Assembly (NCBI RefSeq): GCF_014905135.1
Contig: NZ_CP041406.1
Coordinates: forward strand, 1,860,001 to 1,924,000
Reading direction: 5' to 3'
DNA: 64,000 bases
DNA from: Sulfurimonas paralvinellae
GTDB taxonomy: Bacteria > Campylobacterota > Campylobacteria > Campylobacterales > Sulfurimonadaceae
The notes below the pieces were generated by a model. It saw only the letters and a list, made by a program, of their open reading frames with translations, made no database searches and was not told the DNA's origin. The position numbers and the translations under genes were made by a program. This document shows positions 17,267 to 26,734 of the stretch, one piece after another. The stretch's first letter is position 1, and each line of letters starts with the position of its first letter.

Positions 17267-18220
17267 TTATTTTTTAAAGTTATTGAGGTTCTCTTTAAGG
17301 TTTTGCAACTTCTGCAGTGAGAGACTAAGCTCGTCTAAAGTCTCTATAAGAATATCCTCTTTTTTAATCAACTCTTTATCAAAAGATTTATCTGTCTGCA
17401 TCGCCGCTATAAGTTCTATCAAATCTTCTATGTTTTTTTCTATATTTTCCAATGAACCAATACTCTGTTGCAGTGAAGTTTCGGAGGTTTCTATGGAGTT
17501 GTTTATTTTTTGGATTAAAAAATTAAAATCATTGGCAGCCGTAGAGATGTCTTTATTGTTCGTCTCTGTATCAATCGGCTTGACCCCTTGAACACTTGAC
17601 TTATGAATAATTTTTTTCGAAGTATGCAAAAATTTCTGAATAAAACCGAGAATATCTTTGAGCTGTGTAAAAAAGTAGACGAGAAGAAGCAGCAGGCTGA
17701 TAAAAAGTGTTATTTGAATGACTCTGTTTTGTTTTTTAACCGTATCAAAATACTCTTTGTGCATTGCAATAAGTTTGTCAAAAGCAACAACCAAGTCCAA
17801 ATTTGCATTATAGATATCGTTGACAAGTTTTTCCTGAATGATGTTAGTGTAACCATTATGCACTTTACTAACATCTCGAAATTTTTGTACCAGCAGATAA
17901 AATTTGTTCCAAAGCGCTATAATTTTTTGTATCTGCTGTCGTATATCTTTGTTGTCGAGGTCCTTTAGACGTTCTTCTTTGCTATTAACATTTTGTACAA
18001 AAGATTTAATGGATGCATCAAGCTGTTTCGTGGAAGCATGTTTATTATTATAAATATAAAATATATTTTTAGCAATTTCCTGTGTAAAAGCTTTTTGTTC
18101 GTTAATAGTTTTAAGCAGTAGTAAGTTGGCATCATTTTCTTCAGACACATGTTTTGAATAGAGTGCTAAAATTAAAGAGAGTATAAATATAAAGGCAGAA
18201 AGAGTTTTTATTTTATTCAT
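17267..18220 (-). CDS. Membrane sensor with PilJ/NarX-like periplasmic domain, no kinase domain
   Basis: A 317-residue protein: helix 1 at about 7-24, a helical periplasmic domain to about 168 that resembles the type IV pili methyl-accepting (PilJ-type) four-helix sensor seen in NarX/NarQ, helix 2 at about 170-190, then a cytoplasmic coiled coil (about 225-317) rich in Ser/Glu/Leu. There is no histidine kinase, GGDEF or full chemoreceptor signalling hairpin. It overlaps the preceding CRP/FNR gene by 8 bases, so the two are translationally coupled. Nitrate, nitrite or other nitrogen-oxide sensing is a guess from domain and place. Confidence 0.65.
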   Translation of the reverse strand: MNKIKTLSAFIFILSLILALYSKHVSEENDANLLLLKTINEQKAFTQEIAKNIFYIYNNKHASTKQLDASIKSFVQNVNSKEERLKDLDNKDIRQQIQKIIALWNKFYLLVQKFRDVSKVHNGYTNIIQEKLVNDIYNANLDLVVAFDKLIAMHKEYFDTVKKQNRVIQITLFISLLLLLVYFFTQLKDILGFIQKFLHTSKKIIHKSSVQGVKPIDTETNNKDISTAANDFNFLIQKINNSIETSETSLQQSIGSLENIEKNIEDLIELIAAMQTDKSFDKELIKKEDILIETLDELSLSLQKLQNLKENLNNFKK

Positions 18221-18881
18221 CGTTTATATCCTTGTAAATCTCTTCAAGTGCTTTGGTGTCTAAAACAGCAACCTCTCCATGTATTATATCAATTATATTA
18301 TTACGTTTTAAGCGGTTGAGAACCCGAGAGAGTGTTGCAGGCTGAATATGCAGCATCAAGGAGATATCATGACGCTTGAGTTTATTGAACATTTCAAGAT
18401 CTTCACGCAGCATCATACTTACCTTTGAAACCGCATCAAAAATAAATTCTCTGCTGATAAGGGACTGCATCTGCAGAGATCTCTCAACTACAGCATTTGT
18501 AAATTCCCTGCACAGAACTCCTTTATCCAAAAAATGCTCTTTGAATTTCTTATATTTTATTTTGACAACCTGCGCATCTTCAATTATGGAGACATTTGAA
18601 AAAGAGAAAAGGGTATCGGTTTGCAAATCAGATATTTCGGAGATCATAGAATTTTTATAGATATAGTAAAGAAATATCTCATTGTCATGTTTATCAAGTT
18701 TGTACGATTTTGCCAAACCGTCAACCAAAAAATAGAGTTCAGAGAGTTCTTCTTGTTCGTAGTATAAAATATACTCTTTTTCATAGTGATGCAGTGTAGC
18801 AAAAGAGGCGATATCATGAATCTGTTCATCATCGAGTCTGCTAAAAAAATCTAATGATTTAATTGCATCTTTTAGTGACAA
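18213..18881 (-). CDS. CRP/FNR-family transcription regulator
   Basis: A 222-residue regulator with an N-terminal cyclic-nucleotide-binding-type sensor barrel (about 10-125), a long dimer helix, and a C-terminal winged helix-turn-helix (about 165-215). It has only one cysteine (about residue 124), so it cannot hold an FNR-type 4Fe-4S cluster; haem-based or other sensing as in DNR/NssR is more likely. The recognition helix reads PATLSR where FNR has VETISR, so the DNA-contacting Glu is Ala. The start codon is TTG, seven bases after the upstream stop, with a weak ribosome site. Location 1 kb from nosZ points to control of N2O reduction. Confidence 0.85.
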   Translation of the reverse strand: MSLKDAIKSLDFFSRLDDEQIHDIASFATLHHYEKEYILYYEQEELSELYFLVDGLAKSYKLDKHDNEIFLYYIYKNSMISEISDLQTDTLFSFSNVSIIEDAQVVKIKYKKFKEHFLDKGVLCREFTNAVVERSLQMQSLISREFIFDAVSKVSMMLREDLEMFNKLKRHDISLMLHIQPATLSRVLNRLKRNNIIDIIHGEVAVLDTKALEEIYKDINDE

Positions 18882-18888
18882 AACAGGC

Positions 18889-19338
18889 CTATTTCATTGG
18901 TAAGTTTGCGCACTTTTCTTTTGTGATGTCAAATTTGAAAAGTGTTTTATCTGTTTTTGCGCTCACATAGATATATGTAGTATTTATACCCGATTCTAAA
19001 AATCTTTCCGAAGATTTACACACTCCCTGAGTGACAACCTTTTGCATTCTACTGTGATCTTCTTTGATGACAGCATCATCACTTTTTGCCCCTGTGTTAA
19101 TTGTAAACGTATAAACAAGTGTTGCATTATTATTGGTGATAGACTTCAGTGTTGTGTAGTTGTCGATTTTTTGCGGCAGTGTTTTTGAAAGTTCTTTTGC
19201 TGCCAGAGAAGCGATGAGCACTTTTTGCTTTTGCAGTTCTTCCTTTGGAAGCTCACGTGTCTGTATCGGCATCTCTTTTGCTGAGAGTGCCGAGACACAG
19301 AAAATAGCCAAGGTGTATAATAATAGATGTTTTTTCAT
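18889..19338 (-). CDS. Hypothetical exported protein upstream of the CRP/FNR regulator
   Basis: A 149-residue protein with a clear signal peptide (MKKHLLLYTLAIFCVSALSA, cleavage at about 20). The mature part is mixed alpha/beta with two late cysteines (CKSSERF and EKCANLP) that could form a disulfide. I do not recognise a family beyond a general periplasmic protein. First gene of a three-gene minus-strand unit with the regulator and membrane sensor; a -10 TATAAT at 19362-19367 and a GGGAGA ribosome site precede it. A role in periplasmic sensing is possible but unproven. Confidence 0.7.
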   Translation of the reverse strand: MKKHLLLYTLAIFCVSALSAKEMPIQTRELPKEELQKQKVLIASLAAKELSKTLPQKIDNYTTLKSITNNNATLVYTFTINTGAKSDDAVIKEDHSRMQKVVTQGVCKSSERFLESGINTTYIYVSAKTDKTLFKFDITKEKCANLPMK

Positions 19339-19361
19339 TCTTTTCTCCCTAATGTTGAGAA

Positions 19362-19367
19362 ATTATA
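19362..19367 (-). promoter_or_regulatory. Extended -10 for the hypothetical-CRP/FNR-sensor unit
   Basis: TGTATAAT on the minus strand, 24 bases before the ATG at 19338. A TTGACA-like hexamer exists further upstream but is too far away to be its -35. Confidence 0.5.
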
Positions 19368-19414
19368 CACTCTCGTCTATTTTAAAATGATGATATTTGT
19401 CAATAAAGTAAAAA

Positions 19415-19933
19415 TTACTTTTTAGGTATAACATACATATTGAAGTAACGGCCTTCAAATTTTGGCGGTTTTTCCATTACTGCGATATCTTCTACCATTG
19501 GCCAGACACGTTCTAAAACTTCTTTACCAGCTTCAGGGTGTGCCATTTCACGACCACGTAAAAAGACTCTAAATTTTACATGATATCCTTTTTCAAGGAA
19601 TTCTCTTGCATGTTTTACTTTGTAGGCGATGTCATTTTCTGCGATTTTTACAGAGAGTTTGATCTCTTTGACAACAATCTTAACTTGATTTTTTCTCTGC
19701 TCTTTGAGTTTTTTCTCTTCTTGGTATTTAAACTTACCATAATCCATGATCTTAGCAACAGGTGGTTTTGCATTTGGTGCTATAAGGACTAAATCTAATC
19801 CTAACTCGTTTGCTTTTGTCATAGCCTCATCAGTAGAAATAATCCCTAAAGATTCTCCACCATCTACATTACATCTTACTTCAGGAACACGGATGTCATC
19901 ATTCATGATGACGCGGTCTTTGTTTTTACTCAA
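19415..19933 (-). CDS. infC: Translation initiation factor IF-3
   Basis: A 172-residue IF-3 that binds the 30S subunit, prevents premature 50S joining and checks the start codon. The family signature [20 protein letters not shown] lies at about 62-81, split between the N-domain and the linker, and the C-domain holds [18 protein letters not shown] at about 120-137. The start codon is TTG, sharing bases with the thrS stop (TTGA), with GAGG upstream. A poor start codon fits the known self-control of infC, since IF-3 discriminates against non-standard starts. Confidence 0.96.
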   Translation of the reverse strand: MSKNKDRVIMNDDIRVPEVRCNVDGGESLGIISTDEAMTKANELGLDLVLIAPNAKPPVAKIMDYGKFKYQEEKKLKEQRKNQVKIVVKEIKLSVKIAENDIAYKVKHAREFLEKGYHVKFRVFLRGREMAHPEAGKEVLERVWPMVEDIAVMEKPPKFEGRYFNMYVIPKK

Positions 19934-21738
19934 AAATTTACCTCATTTATTTTAGTTTGTATAAGCTTCAAGAATTCCTCTTCGCTTAAATTGTACTGCT
20001 CTCTAGTACGTCTGTCACGTACTGCAACTGTTTTGTTCTCAATCTCTTCATCGCCGATGACGACGATCATAGGAACACGAGTTTTTTCTGCAGTTCTGAT
20101 TCTTTTGTTCAAAGAATCGTTCTTCGCGTAGATTTCACTATCGGCATTAATGTCAATAAGTTTATCTGATAAAAGCTTAGCATATTCTTTATGAGTCTCA
20201 GCAACTGGAACAATGGCAACCTGAGTAGGGGCAACGAACATCGGGAATTCTCCGGCATAATGCTCTGTCAAAATCCCGATAAAACGCTCAAAAGAGCCAA
20301 GAATAGCACGGTGAATCATCACCGGCTGAATCTTGTCGTTCTCTTCGCCATTGTACTCAAGCTTGAATCTTTCAGGAAGATTGAAATCAAGCTGTACCGT
20401 TCCACACTGCCACTCACGGCCGATGGCATCTGTTATCTTGATGTCGATCTTCGGACCGTAAAATGCACCGCCACCCTCATCAATTTCATACGCAAGGTTA
20501 TGCCTGTCCATCGCAGCTTTGAGCGCATTTGTAGAGACTTCCCACACTTCATCACTTCCTACCGCTTTATCAGGACGTGTTGAGATCATCATTTTATAAT
20601 CAAACTCGAAAGTTGACATAATTTTATCTACAAAGTCAACAACTTCAATGATTTGATCTTCAATCTGATCGGCACGGCAGAAGATGTGTGCATCATCCTG
20701 CGTGAACTCACGCACACGGAAAAGTCCGTGCAGCGCACCTGTCAACTCATGACGGTGAACAACACCGTATTCAAAGTATTTGATTGGTAAATCTCTATAT
20801 GAGTGCAATTCATCTTCATAGACTTTGATATGCCCGACACAGTTCATCGGTTTAACACCGAATTCCAACTCATCTATATGCGTGAAGTACATATTTTCAC
20901 CATAGTTTTGGTAGTGCCCTGATGTTTTCCAAAGATCAGAACGCAGCATTTCTGGCCCACGAACCGGCTCGTAACCACGTTTACGGTGCGCTTTAAACAG
21001 AAGTGATTCTAAACGTGCACGCAGACGTCCACCGGCAGGCAGCCAGATAGGAAAACCAGCCCCGACTTCTTCTCTGAAAGTAAAAAGCTTCATCTCGTTG
21101 CCAAGTTTACGGTGATCACGTTTTTCAGCTTCAGCCATCATTGTCATATAATCTTTAAGTGCTTCTTTTGTTGCAAACGCAATACCATAGATACGTGTCA
21201 GCATCTCATTTTTAGAGTCTCCTCCAAGATAAGCACCTGAGATTTTTGTCAGCTTGAAGTAACGAATAAGGCCGATATTTGGAAGGTGCGGCCCACGGCA
21301 AAGGTCTTCGAATTCACCTTGCTTATAGATGCTCACATCTTCATCAGGAATCATATCAAGAACAGCTTGTTTGAGGTGATCGTTCTTGAACTTCTCACGC
21401 GCTTCTTCTTTAGAGATAACATAACGCTCAATAGGAAACTTTTTCTTTGCAAAAGAGAGCATCTGCTTCTCGATCTTTTTAAGATCTCCCTGACCTATTT
21501 CAGCCGATGTTTTAAAGTCATAGTAAAAACCCTCTTTAACAACCGGCCCAACATAAAACTCCGCATCAGGGTAGAGTGACTTAATCGCCTGTGCCATCAA
21601 ATGGGCTGTTGAGTGACGTAGCACTTCCAGCGCTTCTGGAGAGTTGTCCAACTCTATCTCTTCACCCTTAAGACCAAGCTCTTCTGCAGTCTGCAGGTCT
21701 ACAATTGTATCTTCATATTTTATTGCTACTTTGCTCAA
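19930..21738 (-). CDS. thrS: Threonyl-tRNA synthetase
   Basis: A 602-residue class II synthetase. The editing-domain metal/nucleophile motif [11 protein letters not shown] is at about 38-48; motif 2 region [21 protein letters not shown] spans about 326-346 (read in parts), and the anticodon domain lies at the end. The TGS domain at the N-terminus is much reduced compared with the 642-residue E. coli enzyme. It is immediately followed by infC with a 4-base overlap, and preceded by ilvD with an 8-base gap. Confidence 0.97.
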   Translation of the reverse strand: MSKVAIKYEDTIVDLQTAEELGLKGEEIELDNSPEALEVLRHSTAHLMAQAIKSLYPDAEFYVGPVVKEGFYYDFKTSAEIGQGDLKKIEKQMLSFAKKKFPIERYVISKEEAREKFKNDHLKQAVLDMIPDEDVSIYKQGEFEDLCRGPHLPNIGLIRYFKLTKISGAYLGGDSKNEMLTRIYGIAFATKEALKDYMTMMAEAEKRDHRKLGNEMKLFTFREEVGAGFPIWLPAGGRLRARLESLLFKAHRKRGYEPVRGPEMLRSDLWKTSGHYQNYGENMYFTHIDELEFGVKPMNCVGHIKVYEDELHSYRDLPIKYFEYGVVHRHELTGALHGLFRVREFTQDDAHIFCRADQIEDQIIEVVDFVDKIMSTFEFDYKMMISTRPDKAVGSDEVWEVSTNALKAAMDRHNLAYEIDEGGGAFYGPKIDIKITDAIGREWQCGTVQLDFNLPERFKLEYNGEENDKIQPVMIHRAILGSFERFIGILTEHYAGEFPMFVAPTQVAIVPVAETHKEYAKLLSDKLIDINADSEIYAKNDSLNKRIRTAEKTRVPMIVVIGDEEIENKTVAVRDRRTREQYNLSEEEFLKLIQTKINEVNF

Positions 21739-21746
21739 AATCTTTC

Positions 21747-23438
21747 CTATAATTCAGTTTTTAATACTGCACCGTTCGATGCGTTAGATACAAGAAGCTG
21801 ATAACGTTTTAACCATTTTGATTTGACTTCATTTTTGTATGGTTTGTATGCAGCTTTTCTTTTTGCGATTGTTTCTTCATCAACATTCAAACGTAAAATA
21901 TGCTTATCTACATCAAGCTCTATCTCATCACCGTCTTCAATAAGTGCGATAAGGCCGCCTTCTGCAGCTTCCGGAGAAACATGCCCGATAGATGCACCTT
22001 TGGTAGCACCTGAAAAGCGCCCATCTGTGATGAGAGCAACACTTTCACCAAGTCCCATACCTTGAATAAGCGCCGTAGGTGCAAGCATTTCCTGCATACC
22101 CGGACCACCTTTTGGACCTTCATAGCGAATGACAACGACATTACCAGGTTTGACTTTTTTACCCATAATACCCGCAATGGCTTCAGGCTGTGAGTTAAAG
22201 CAGATGGCAGTTCCTTTAAAATGACGCATAGAGTCAACGATACCTGCTGCTTTGATAACTGCGCCATCTTCAGCCAAGTTACCAAATAAAATAGAGAGCC
22301 CTCCGACAGGCGAGTATGCATGCTCATTCGTATGGATAATAGAAGTGTCTTTAATGTATGCATCTTTAATACGCTCACCAAGTGTTTCACCTGTAATTGT
22401 CAATGCATCAAGATGAAGCAGGTCATCACCACGACGACTCACCTCTTTCATAACGGCATTCACACCACCTGCATCATCGATATCTTTCATATGAACAGTT
22501 GTTAATGATGGGGAAATTTTTGCAATATGTGCAACTTTTTCAGCAATTTTATTAATGTTTTCTATTTGATAATTAACATCTGCTTCTCTTGAAATTGCCA
22601 GCATATGAAGTACTGTATTTGAACTTCCGCCCATTGCCATATCGACAACGAATGCATTGTGAACAGCTTTTTCATTGAGAATATTTTTAAAATTGTATTG
22701 TTCATTGTTTTCCATTTTTGCAAGTTCTACGATGCGTTTTGCAGCCTTTTTAACCATCTCGATACGCTCAGGTGTCATCGCCAGTACTGTTCCGTTACCC
22801 GGAAGTGCGATACCCATCGCTTCGCAAAGAGTATTCATCGAGTTTGCTGTAAACATACCAGAACAGCTTCCCCCTGAAGGACATGCTTCACACTCTATTT
22901 CATGCAGCTCTTCTTCGCTCATTTTCCCGTCATTGAACTCACCTACCGCTTCAAAAGCCGTTGAAAGGTCTATCGGCGTACCATCTTTTTTATGACCTGC
23001 CGGCATTGGCCCGCCTGAAACAAATATAGTAGGAACATTTACACGAAGCGCGCCCATAATCATACCCGGTACAATTTTGTCACAGTTTGGAATACAGATC
23101 ATAGCATCAAGCTTGTGTGCATTCATCACTGTTTCAATAGAGTCAGCAATAATCTCACGTGAAGGCAGAGAATAAAGCATACCGTCATGCCCCATAGCTA
23201 TTCCGTCATCAACACCAATAGTATTAAAAACAAATGGTACACCACCCGCCTCACGAATAGCCTCTTTTACAATCTCTCCATACTCATGAAGAAAAAAGTG
23301 TCCGGGAATAATGTCGATGTAAGAGTTCGCAATTCCGATAAACGGTTTATCAAAATCTTCATCTTTCAGTCCTGTTGCACGCAGCAAAGAACGGTGAGGT
23401 GCTTTGTCAAAACCTTTTTTAATAATGTCACTTCGCAT
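21747..23438 (-). CDS. ilvD: Dihydroxy-acid dehydratase
   Basis: The 563-residue iron-sulfur enzyme dehydrates dihydroxy-isovalerate and dihydroxy-methylvalerate in valine, isoleucine, leucine and pantothenate synthesis. The signature [15 protein letters not shown] at about 119-133 and [20 protein letters not shown] at about 188-207 contain the cluster cysteines, and [16 protein letters not shown] near 498-513 is typical of the C-terminal domain. It begins a unit with thrS and infC. A leader of about 117 bases with internal inverted repeats precedes it (23439-23555). Confidence 0.97.
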   Translation of the reverse strand: MRSDIIKKGFDKAPHRSLLRATGLKDEDFDKPFIGIANSYIDIIPGHFFLHEYGEIVKEAIREAGGVPFVFNTIGVDDGIAMGHDGMLYSLPSREIIADSIETVMNAHKLDAMICIPNCDKIVPGMIMGALRVNVPTIFVSGGPMPAGHKKDGTPIDLSTAFEAVGEFNDGKMSEEELHEIECEACPSGGSCSGMFTANSMNTLCEAMGIALPGNGTVLAMTPERIEMVKKAAKRIVELAKMENNEQYNFKNILNEKAVHNAFVVDMAMGGSSNTVLHMLAISREADVNYQIENINKIAEKVAHIAKISPSLTTVHMKDIDDAGGVNAVMKEVSRRGDDLLHLDALTITGETLGERIKDAYIKDTSIIHTNEHAYSPVGGLSILFGNLAEDGAVIKAAGIVDSMRHFKGTAICFNSQPEAIAGIMGKKVKPGNVVVIRYEGPKGGPGMQEMLAPTALIQGMGLGESVALITDGRFSGATKGASIGHVSPEAAEGGLIALIEDGDEIELDVDKHILRLNVDEETIAKRKAAYKPYKNEVKSKWLKRYQLLVSNASNGAVLKTEL

Positions 23439-23555
23439 AAAATTTCCTTAATTTATTACAGTGTCGAAAACAATTCCGTCACTTCATCTAAGACCGATTA
23501 GGTCACTAAAACCAAGCTCTCTCAAGCCAGCGTATACATATATTCTTATTAAATT
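23439..23555 (-). ncRNA. Structured 5' leader of ilvD (candidate regulatory RNA)
   Basis: The predicted transcript starts near 23555, seven bases past a -10 TATAAT at 23562-23567, so about 117 leader bases precede the ATG. CCAGC at the start can pair with GCTGG 30 bases later, and GACC-TAATC-GGTC forms a second hairpin; AGTGAC occurs twice. It contains no Ile/Val/Leu-rich leader peptide. The leader is richer in G and C than surrounding spacers. I do not recognise a known riboswitch class. Confidence 0.35.
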
Positions 23556-23598
23556 GCTGGAATTATAGCACTTTTTTACTATTTTTGGCTAAAAACTC

Positions 23599-23627
23599 TT
23601 TACAAATGAAAATAAAATCGCTATAAT
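23599..23627 (+). promoter_or_regulatory. Promoter of the Gly-Leu-Cys-Ser tRNA cluster
   Basis: TTTACA at 23599-23604 and TATAAT at 23622-23627 with a 17-base spacer, the standard vegetative layout, about 27 bases before the first tRNA start. A small hairpin CTTAC-AAATA-GTAAG lies between. Confidence 0.7.
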
Positions 23628-23660
23628 TCCGGCTCACTTACAAATAGTAAGCGTCAACAT

Positions 23661-23735
23661 GCGGGAATAGCTCAGTGGTAGAGCACAACCTTGCCAAGGT
23701 TGGGGTCGCGAGTTCGAACCTCGTTTCCCGCTCCA
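23661..23735 (+). tRNA. tRNA-Gly (GCC)
   Basis: GCGGGAA pairs with TTCCCGC to close the acceptor stem; the anticodon loop TTGCCAA gives GCC; the T-arm contains GTTCGAAC; CCA is encoded. First of four tRNAs transcribed together. Confidence 0.98.
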
Positions 23736-23768
23736 TTTAAAATTGAAACTGTTGAAAAACACCCATTT

Positions 23769-23855
23769 GCCCGGGTGGCGAAATCGGTAGACGCAGGGGA
23801 CTTAAAATCCCCCGGTAGCAATACTGTGCCGGTTCAAGTCCGGCCCCGGGCACCA
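23769..23855 (+). tRNA. tRNA-Leu (UAA)
   Basis: Acceptor GCCCGGG/CCCGGGC, anticodon loop CTTAAAA giving UAA, a long variable arm, T-loop GTTCAAGTC and encoded CCA: a class II tRNA of 87 bases. Confidence 0.98.
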
Positions 23856-23874
23856 CTGATAATAAACTGAAACT

Positions 23875-23948
23875 GGTGCCATCGCCAAGTGGTAAGGCCG
23901 CAGCCTGCAAAGCTGCTATCCCCAGTTCAAATCTGGGTGGCACCTCCA
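23875..23948 (+). tRNA. tRNA-Cys (GCA)
   Basis: Acceptor GGTGCCA/TGGCACC, anticodon loop CTGCAAA giving GCA, discriminator T with encoded CCA, 74 bases. Confidence 0.97.
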
Positions 23949-23975
23949 GTTTTATAATCAAACTACAACAAACGT

Positions 23976-24064
23976 GGATCTTTGGCAGAGTTGGTCGAAT
24001 GCACCGGTCTTGAAAACCGGCGAGGGTCATACCTCCCAGGGTTCGAATCCCTGAGGGTCCACCA
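23976..24064 (+). tRNA. tRNA-Ser (UGA)
   Basis: Acceptor GGATCTT pairs with AGGGTCC (two G-T pairs), anticodon loop CTTGAAA gives UGA, the variable arm is long as in class II tRNAs, and ACCA ends the gene. Last of the cluster; the following 210-base spacer to 24275 shows only an AT-rich promoter with TATACT near 24208. Confidence 0.97.
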
Positions 24065-24274
24065 CTTCTTTATAATACAATCCTTTACAAACCACTATAA
24101 TAACGAGATTTCAAGAGATTTACTCTCGCCAATTCAAATAGACAAACAATCAAAAAGTTATTAGCTGCCAAAAATAAAAAAAAGCACAAACAAAAGCCAA
24201 TATGCTATACTTCATTACGAAAAAGTACAGAATTTAACTCCACAGATAAATATACATACTAAAGGAAAATAAAA

Positions 24275-24811
24275 ATGGCACATATAAAATTACCGGAATT
24301 TGAAGAAATGACTCCTGCAATTCAAGATAAAGCAAGACCTATTTTAGAAAAAACAGGAAAACTTGGTGATATATTTAAACTCTTAGCGTTAGATGAAAAA
24401 ATCTATTTTGCTACAGATGGGATGATACAAAAATATCTCCTTGATGAAACAACGCTTTCTTATGATATAAAAGAAGCTATTGCACTGCTTATCTCCAAGG
24501 AGAATGGCTGTAAAATGTGTGTAGATGTCCATAAAAGTATTGCTAAAATGCTTGGTTTAAGTGAAGAAAAAATTGAAGAGATACTTCAAGGTATAGACTC
24601 AATGAATGTAGATACTAAAGATAAAGCACTTTTAAACTTTTGTATCAAAGCATCAGGAAAAGAAAATTATAAAATCTTAAAAGAGGAAATAGATTCATTA
24701 AAACAAATGGGATGGTCCGATGTTCAAATTGTAGAAGCTGTAGCAATTACTGGTTATTTTAACTATATCAATACACTCTCAAATGTATTTGGATTAGGAC
24801 ATAGTAATTAA
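24275..24811 (+). CDS. AhpD-like / carboxymuconolactone decarboxylase-family protein
   Basis: A 178-residue all-helical protein of the CMD/AhpD superfamily. The defining redox pair is in ENGCKMCVDVHKSIAKMLGLSEEKI at about 75-99, where the CxxC is followed by the conserved histidine four residues after the second cysteine, as in AhpD-type peroxidase reductants. A role in peroxide or thiol redox defence is the family expectation; the partner is unknown. The adjacent thioredoxin-like gene 40 bases downstream strengthens a redox reading. Confidence 0.8.
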   Translation: MAHIKLPEFEEMTPAIQDKARPILEKTGKLGDIFKLLALDEKIYFATDGMIQKYLLDETTLSYDIKEAIALLISKENGCKMCVDVHKSIAKMLGLSEEKIEEILQGIDSMNVDTKDKALLNFCIKASGKENYKILKEEIDSLKQMGWSDVQIVEAVAITGYFNYINTLSNVFGLGHSN

Positions 24812-24851
24812 GAATTATTCTATATAATTCAAGCAAAGACAAAGGAATATA

Positions 24852-25283
24852 ATGAAAAAACTAATTTTACTGCTACTGACTACACTTACACTTTTTGGAG
24901 CAAATGCCAAAGATGCGGCATTTTTGCTTGACTATGAGGAAGTTTATGGCACGGCACTTTCCAAGGCGAAAAAAGAGCATAAAGTGCTTATGATGGTAAT
25001 AGTCAAAGAACCTTGTCCTTACTGCGACAAACTTGTTGAAAATACGCTCGACACTCCAACCATAAAAGCAAAACTCAAAAACTTTGTACCGCTTGTCATA
25101 GCACATGATAGAAAATACCCAGATAGATTCAGACCACCGGTAAGACCTGTAACGCTTTTCATCAATCCTGATAACGAGACGGTTTTAAAAACTCTTGCCG
25201 GTTATAGAAATGTAGATGTATTTGCAGGTGCTATGAATGCAGCCTTTCAAAAATATAAAAAACAATACAAAGCAAAATTTTAA
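24852..25283 (+). CDS. Periplasmic thioredoxin-like protein
   Basis: A 143-residue exported thioredoxin-fold protein: signal MKKLILLLLTTLTLFGANA (cleaved at about 19), active site EPCPYCDKL at about 52-60 (CPYC), and the cis-proline loop in PPVRPVTLFINP at about 93-104. It resembles the SoxW/DsbD-C-terminal-like thioredoxins that keep periplasmic thiols reduced in sulfur-oxidising bacteria; which protein it serves is not known. Confidence 0.82.
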   Translation: MKKLILLLLTTLTLFGANAKDAAFLLDYEEVYGTALSKAKKEHKVLMMVIVKEPCPYCDKLVENTLDTPTIKAKLKNFVPLVIAHDRKYPDRFRPPVRPVTLFINPDNETVLKTLAGYRNVDVFAGAMNAAFQKYKKQYKAKF

Positions 25284-25321
25284 CTTTTATATAATATCAT
25301 TGCATTTCATGAATAAATCAT

Positions 25322-25397
25322 GGGGCATTAGCTCAGCTGGGAGAGCGCTTCGCTGGCAGCGAAGAGGTCAGCGGTTCGATCCCGCTATGCTCCACCA
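25322..25397 (+). tRNA. tRNA-Ala (GGC)
   Basis: Acceptor GGGGCAT/ATGCTCC, with the usual G3-T pair identity element of tRNA-Ala at G3-T70, anticodon loop CTGGCAG giving GGC, T-loop GTTCGAT, and encoded CCA. Confidence 0.97.
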
Positions 25398-25477
25398 TTA
25401 ACATGACAATCTGCCATATTTTCAACCATCTCTCTCTTTTTTTCTTATACTTCCAGCAATTTTAATCAGGAAACAGC

Positions 25478-25768
25478 ATGCACGCAAATAAAAAAACAAC
25501 ATTTATTTTTGAAAACTCTTCTTTGGATTTACACAAAACCATCACATCCACACTCGATAACGGGGGAGCTGTTACTTTTTTGTTAAAGGATGCTATCGAG
25601 TTTATTTTTTACAACAAATATGCTAACGAAAAAGAGTTCCTTTTGCATCTCTACCACACAAATTCGCTCACGCAAAATGCCTTGGAGTGCTTTTTGAAGC
25701 ATATGATGTTCAGTAAAGATACCGCCAAAAACTTTGTACGTTGGCAGCGAAAAAAAGCTCTGTTATAA
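25478..25768 (+). CDS. Hypothetical protein, 96 residues
   Basis: Small soluble protein with a CAGGAA ribosome site eight bases before the ATG. The first part looks beta-rich (KTTFIFENSSLDLHKTI), the second helical and basic (from SLTQNALECFLKHMM to the end). No family is recognised and no signal peptide or membrane helix is seen. It lies between tRNA-Ala and the cytochrome c peroxidase gene in the same direction. Coding is supported by codon pattern and the ribosome site. Confidence 0.6.
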   Translation: MHANKKTTFIFENSSLDLHKTITSTLDNGGAVTFLLKDAIEFIFYNKYANEKEFLLHLYHTNSLTQNALECFLKHMMFSKDTAKNFVRWQRKKALL

Positions 25769-25810
25769 GATTTAATTAACAAATAATCATATTTATAGTA
25801 TACTTTATTT

Positions 25811-26734
25811 ATGAATATAATCCAAAAATCAGCACTATTACTCGTTTTTCTTAACATACTGGTGTTGGCTGATGAGCCTATAAGTCCTATCCACACCCTG
25901 CAGGTAAACAATAAAAAAGCCAAACTAGGCAAAGAACTCTTTTTTGACCCAAGGCTTTCCAAAGATGACACCATCAGCTGTGCAACCTGCCATAACCTGC
26001 AAGAAGGCGGTGATGACGGACTAAAGTTCTCTTTTGGTATTAACGGGCAAGAGGGCAGTATCAATGCCCCTACTGTTTACAATGCCGCTTATAACTTTCG
26101 CCAATTCTGGGACGGACGAGCAAAAGACCTGCAAGACCAGGCAGCAGGTCCTGTAGAAAACCCTGTAGAGATGGGCTTTAATTTTCCCGATCTGATTCAA
26201 AAACTGAACAAAACTGATTACAAAGAAAAATTTCAATCTCTCTACAAAGACGGCATTACAAAAGCAAATATCACCGATGCCATTGCTGAGTATGAAAAAA
26301 CACTCATTACGCCAAATGCTCCTTTTGACAGATATCTCAAAGGAGATAAAAAAGCTATTAGTCAAGATGCAAAAGAGGGCTATGAAATCTTTAAGGAAAA
26401 GGGATGCGTGAACTGTCATCACGGCGTCAATATCGGTGGTAATCTCTACAACAAATTCGGAATCTTTACAAAAGAAGATAAAACATGGTTTGGTCGTTAC
26501 AATCTGACTCACAAAGAACGTGACAAGTTTATGTTTAAAGTCCCTTCTCTGCGAAATATTGCACAAACGGCACCTTATTTTCATGACGGGCGTACTTATG
26601 ATCTTAAAGAAGCCATCAAAATTATGAGCCTCTATCAGCTCGGGCGTCATATCACAGACGATGAAATAAACAAAATTGAAGCTTTTTTACAGTCTCTTAA
26701 CGGAGAACTCCCTAAAGATATCGAGCCGCAATGA
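25811..26734 (+). CDS. Di-haem cytochrome c peroxidase (MauG/CcpA family)
   Basis: A 307-residue periplasmic peroxidase with signal MNIIQKSALLLVFLNILVLA. Two haem motifs are present, CATCHNLQEGGDDG at about 56-69 (peroxidatic haem) and CVNCHHGVNIGG at about 199-210 (electron-transfer haem), plus the PSLRNIAQTAPYFHDGR segment near 251-267 with the loop residues of the family. It would reduce hydrogen peroxide with electrons from cytochrome c. The stop overlaps the start of the following PAS-GGDEF-EAL gene (ATGA), so the two are translated together. Confidence 0.93.
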   Translation: MNIIQKSALLLVFLNILVLADEPISPIHTLQVNNKKAKLGKELFFDPRLSKDDTISCATCHNLQEGGDDGLKFSFGINGQEGSINAPTVYNAAYNFRQFWDGRAKDLQDQAAGPVENPVEMGFNFPDLIQKLNKTDYKEKFQSLYKDGITKANITDAIAEYEKTLITPNAPFDRYLKGDKKAISQDAKEGYEIFKEKGCVNCHHGVNIGGNLYNKFGIFTKEDKTWFGRYNLTHKERDKFMFKVPSLRNIAQTAPYFHDGRTYDLKEAIKIMSLYQLGRHITDDEINKIEAFLQSLNGELPKDIEPQ

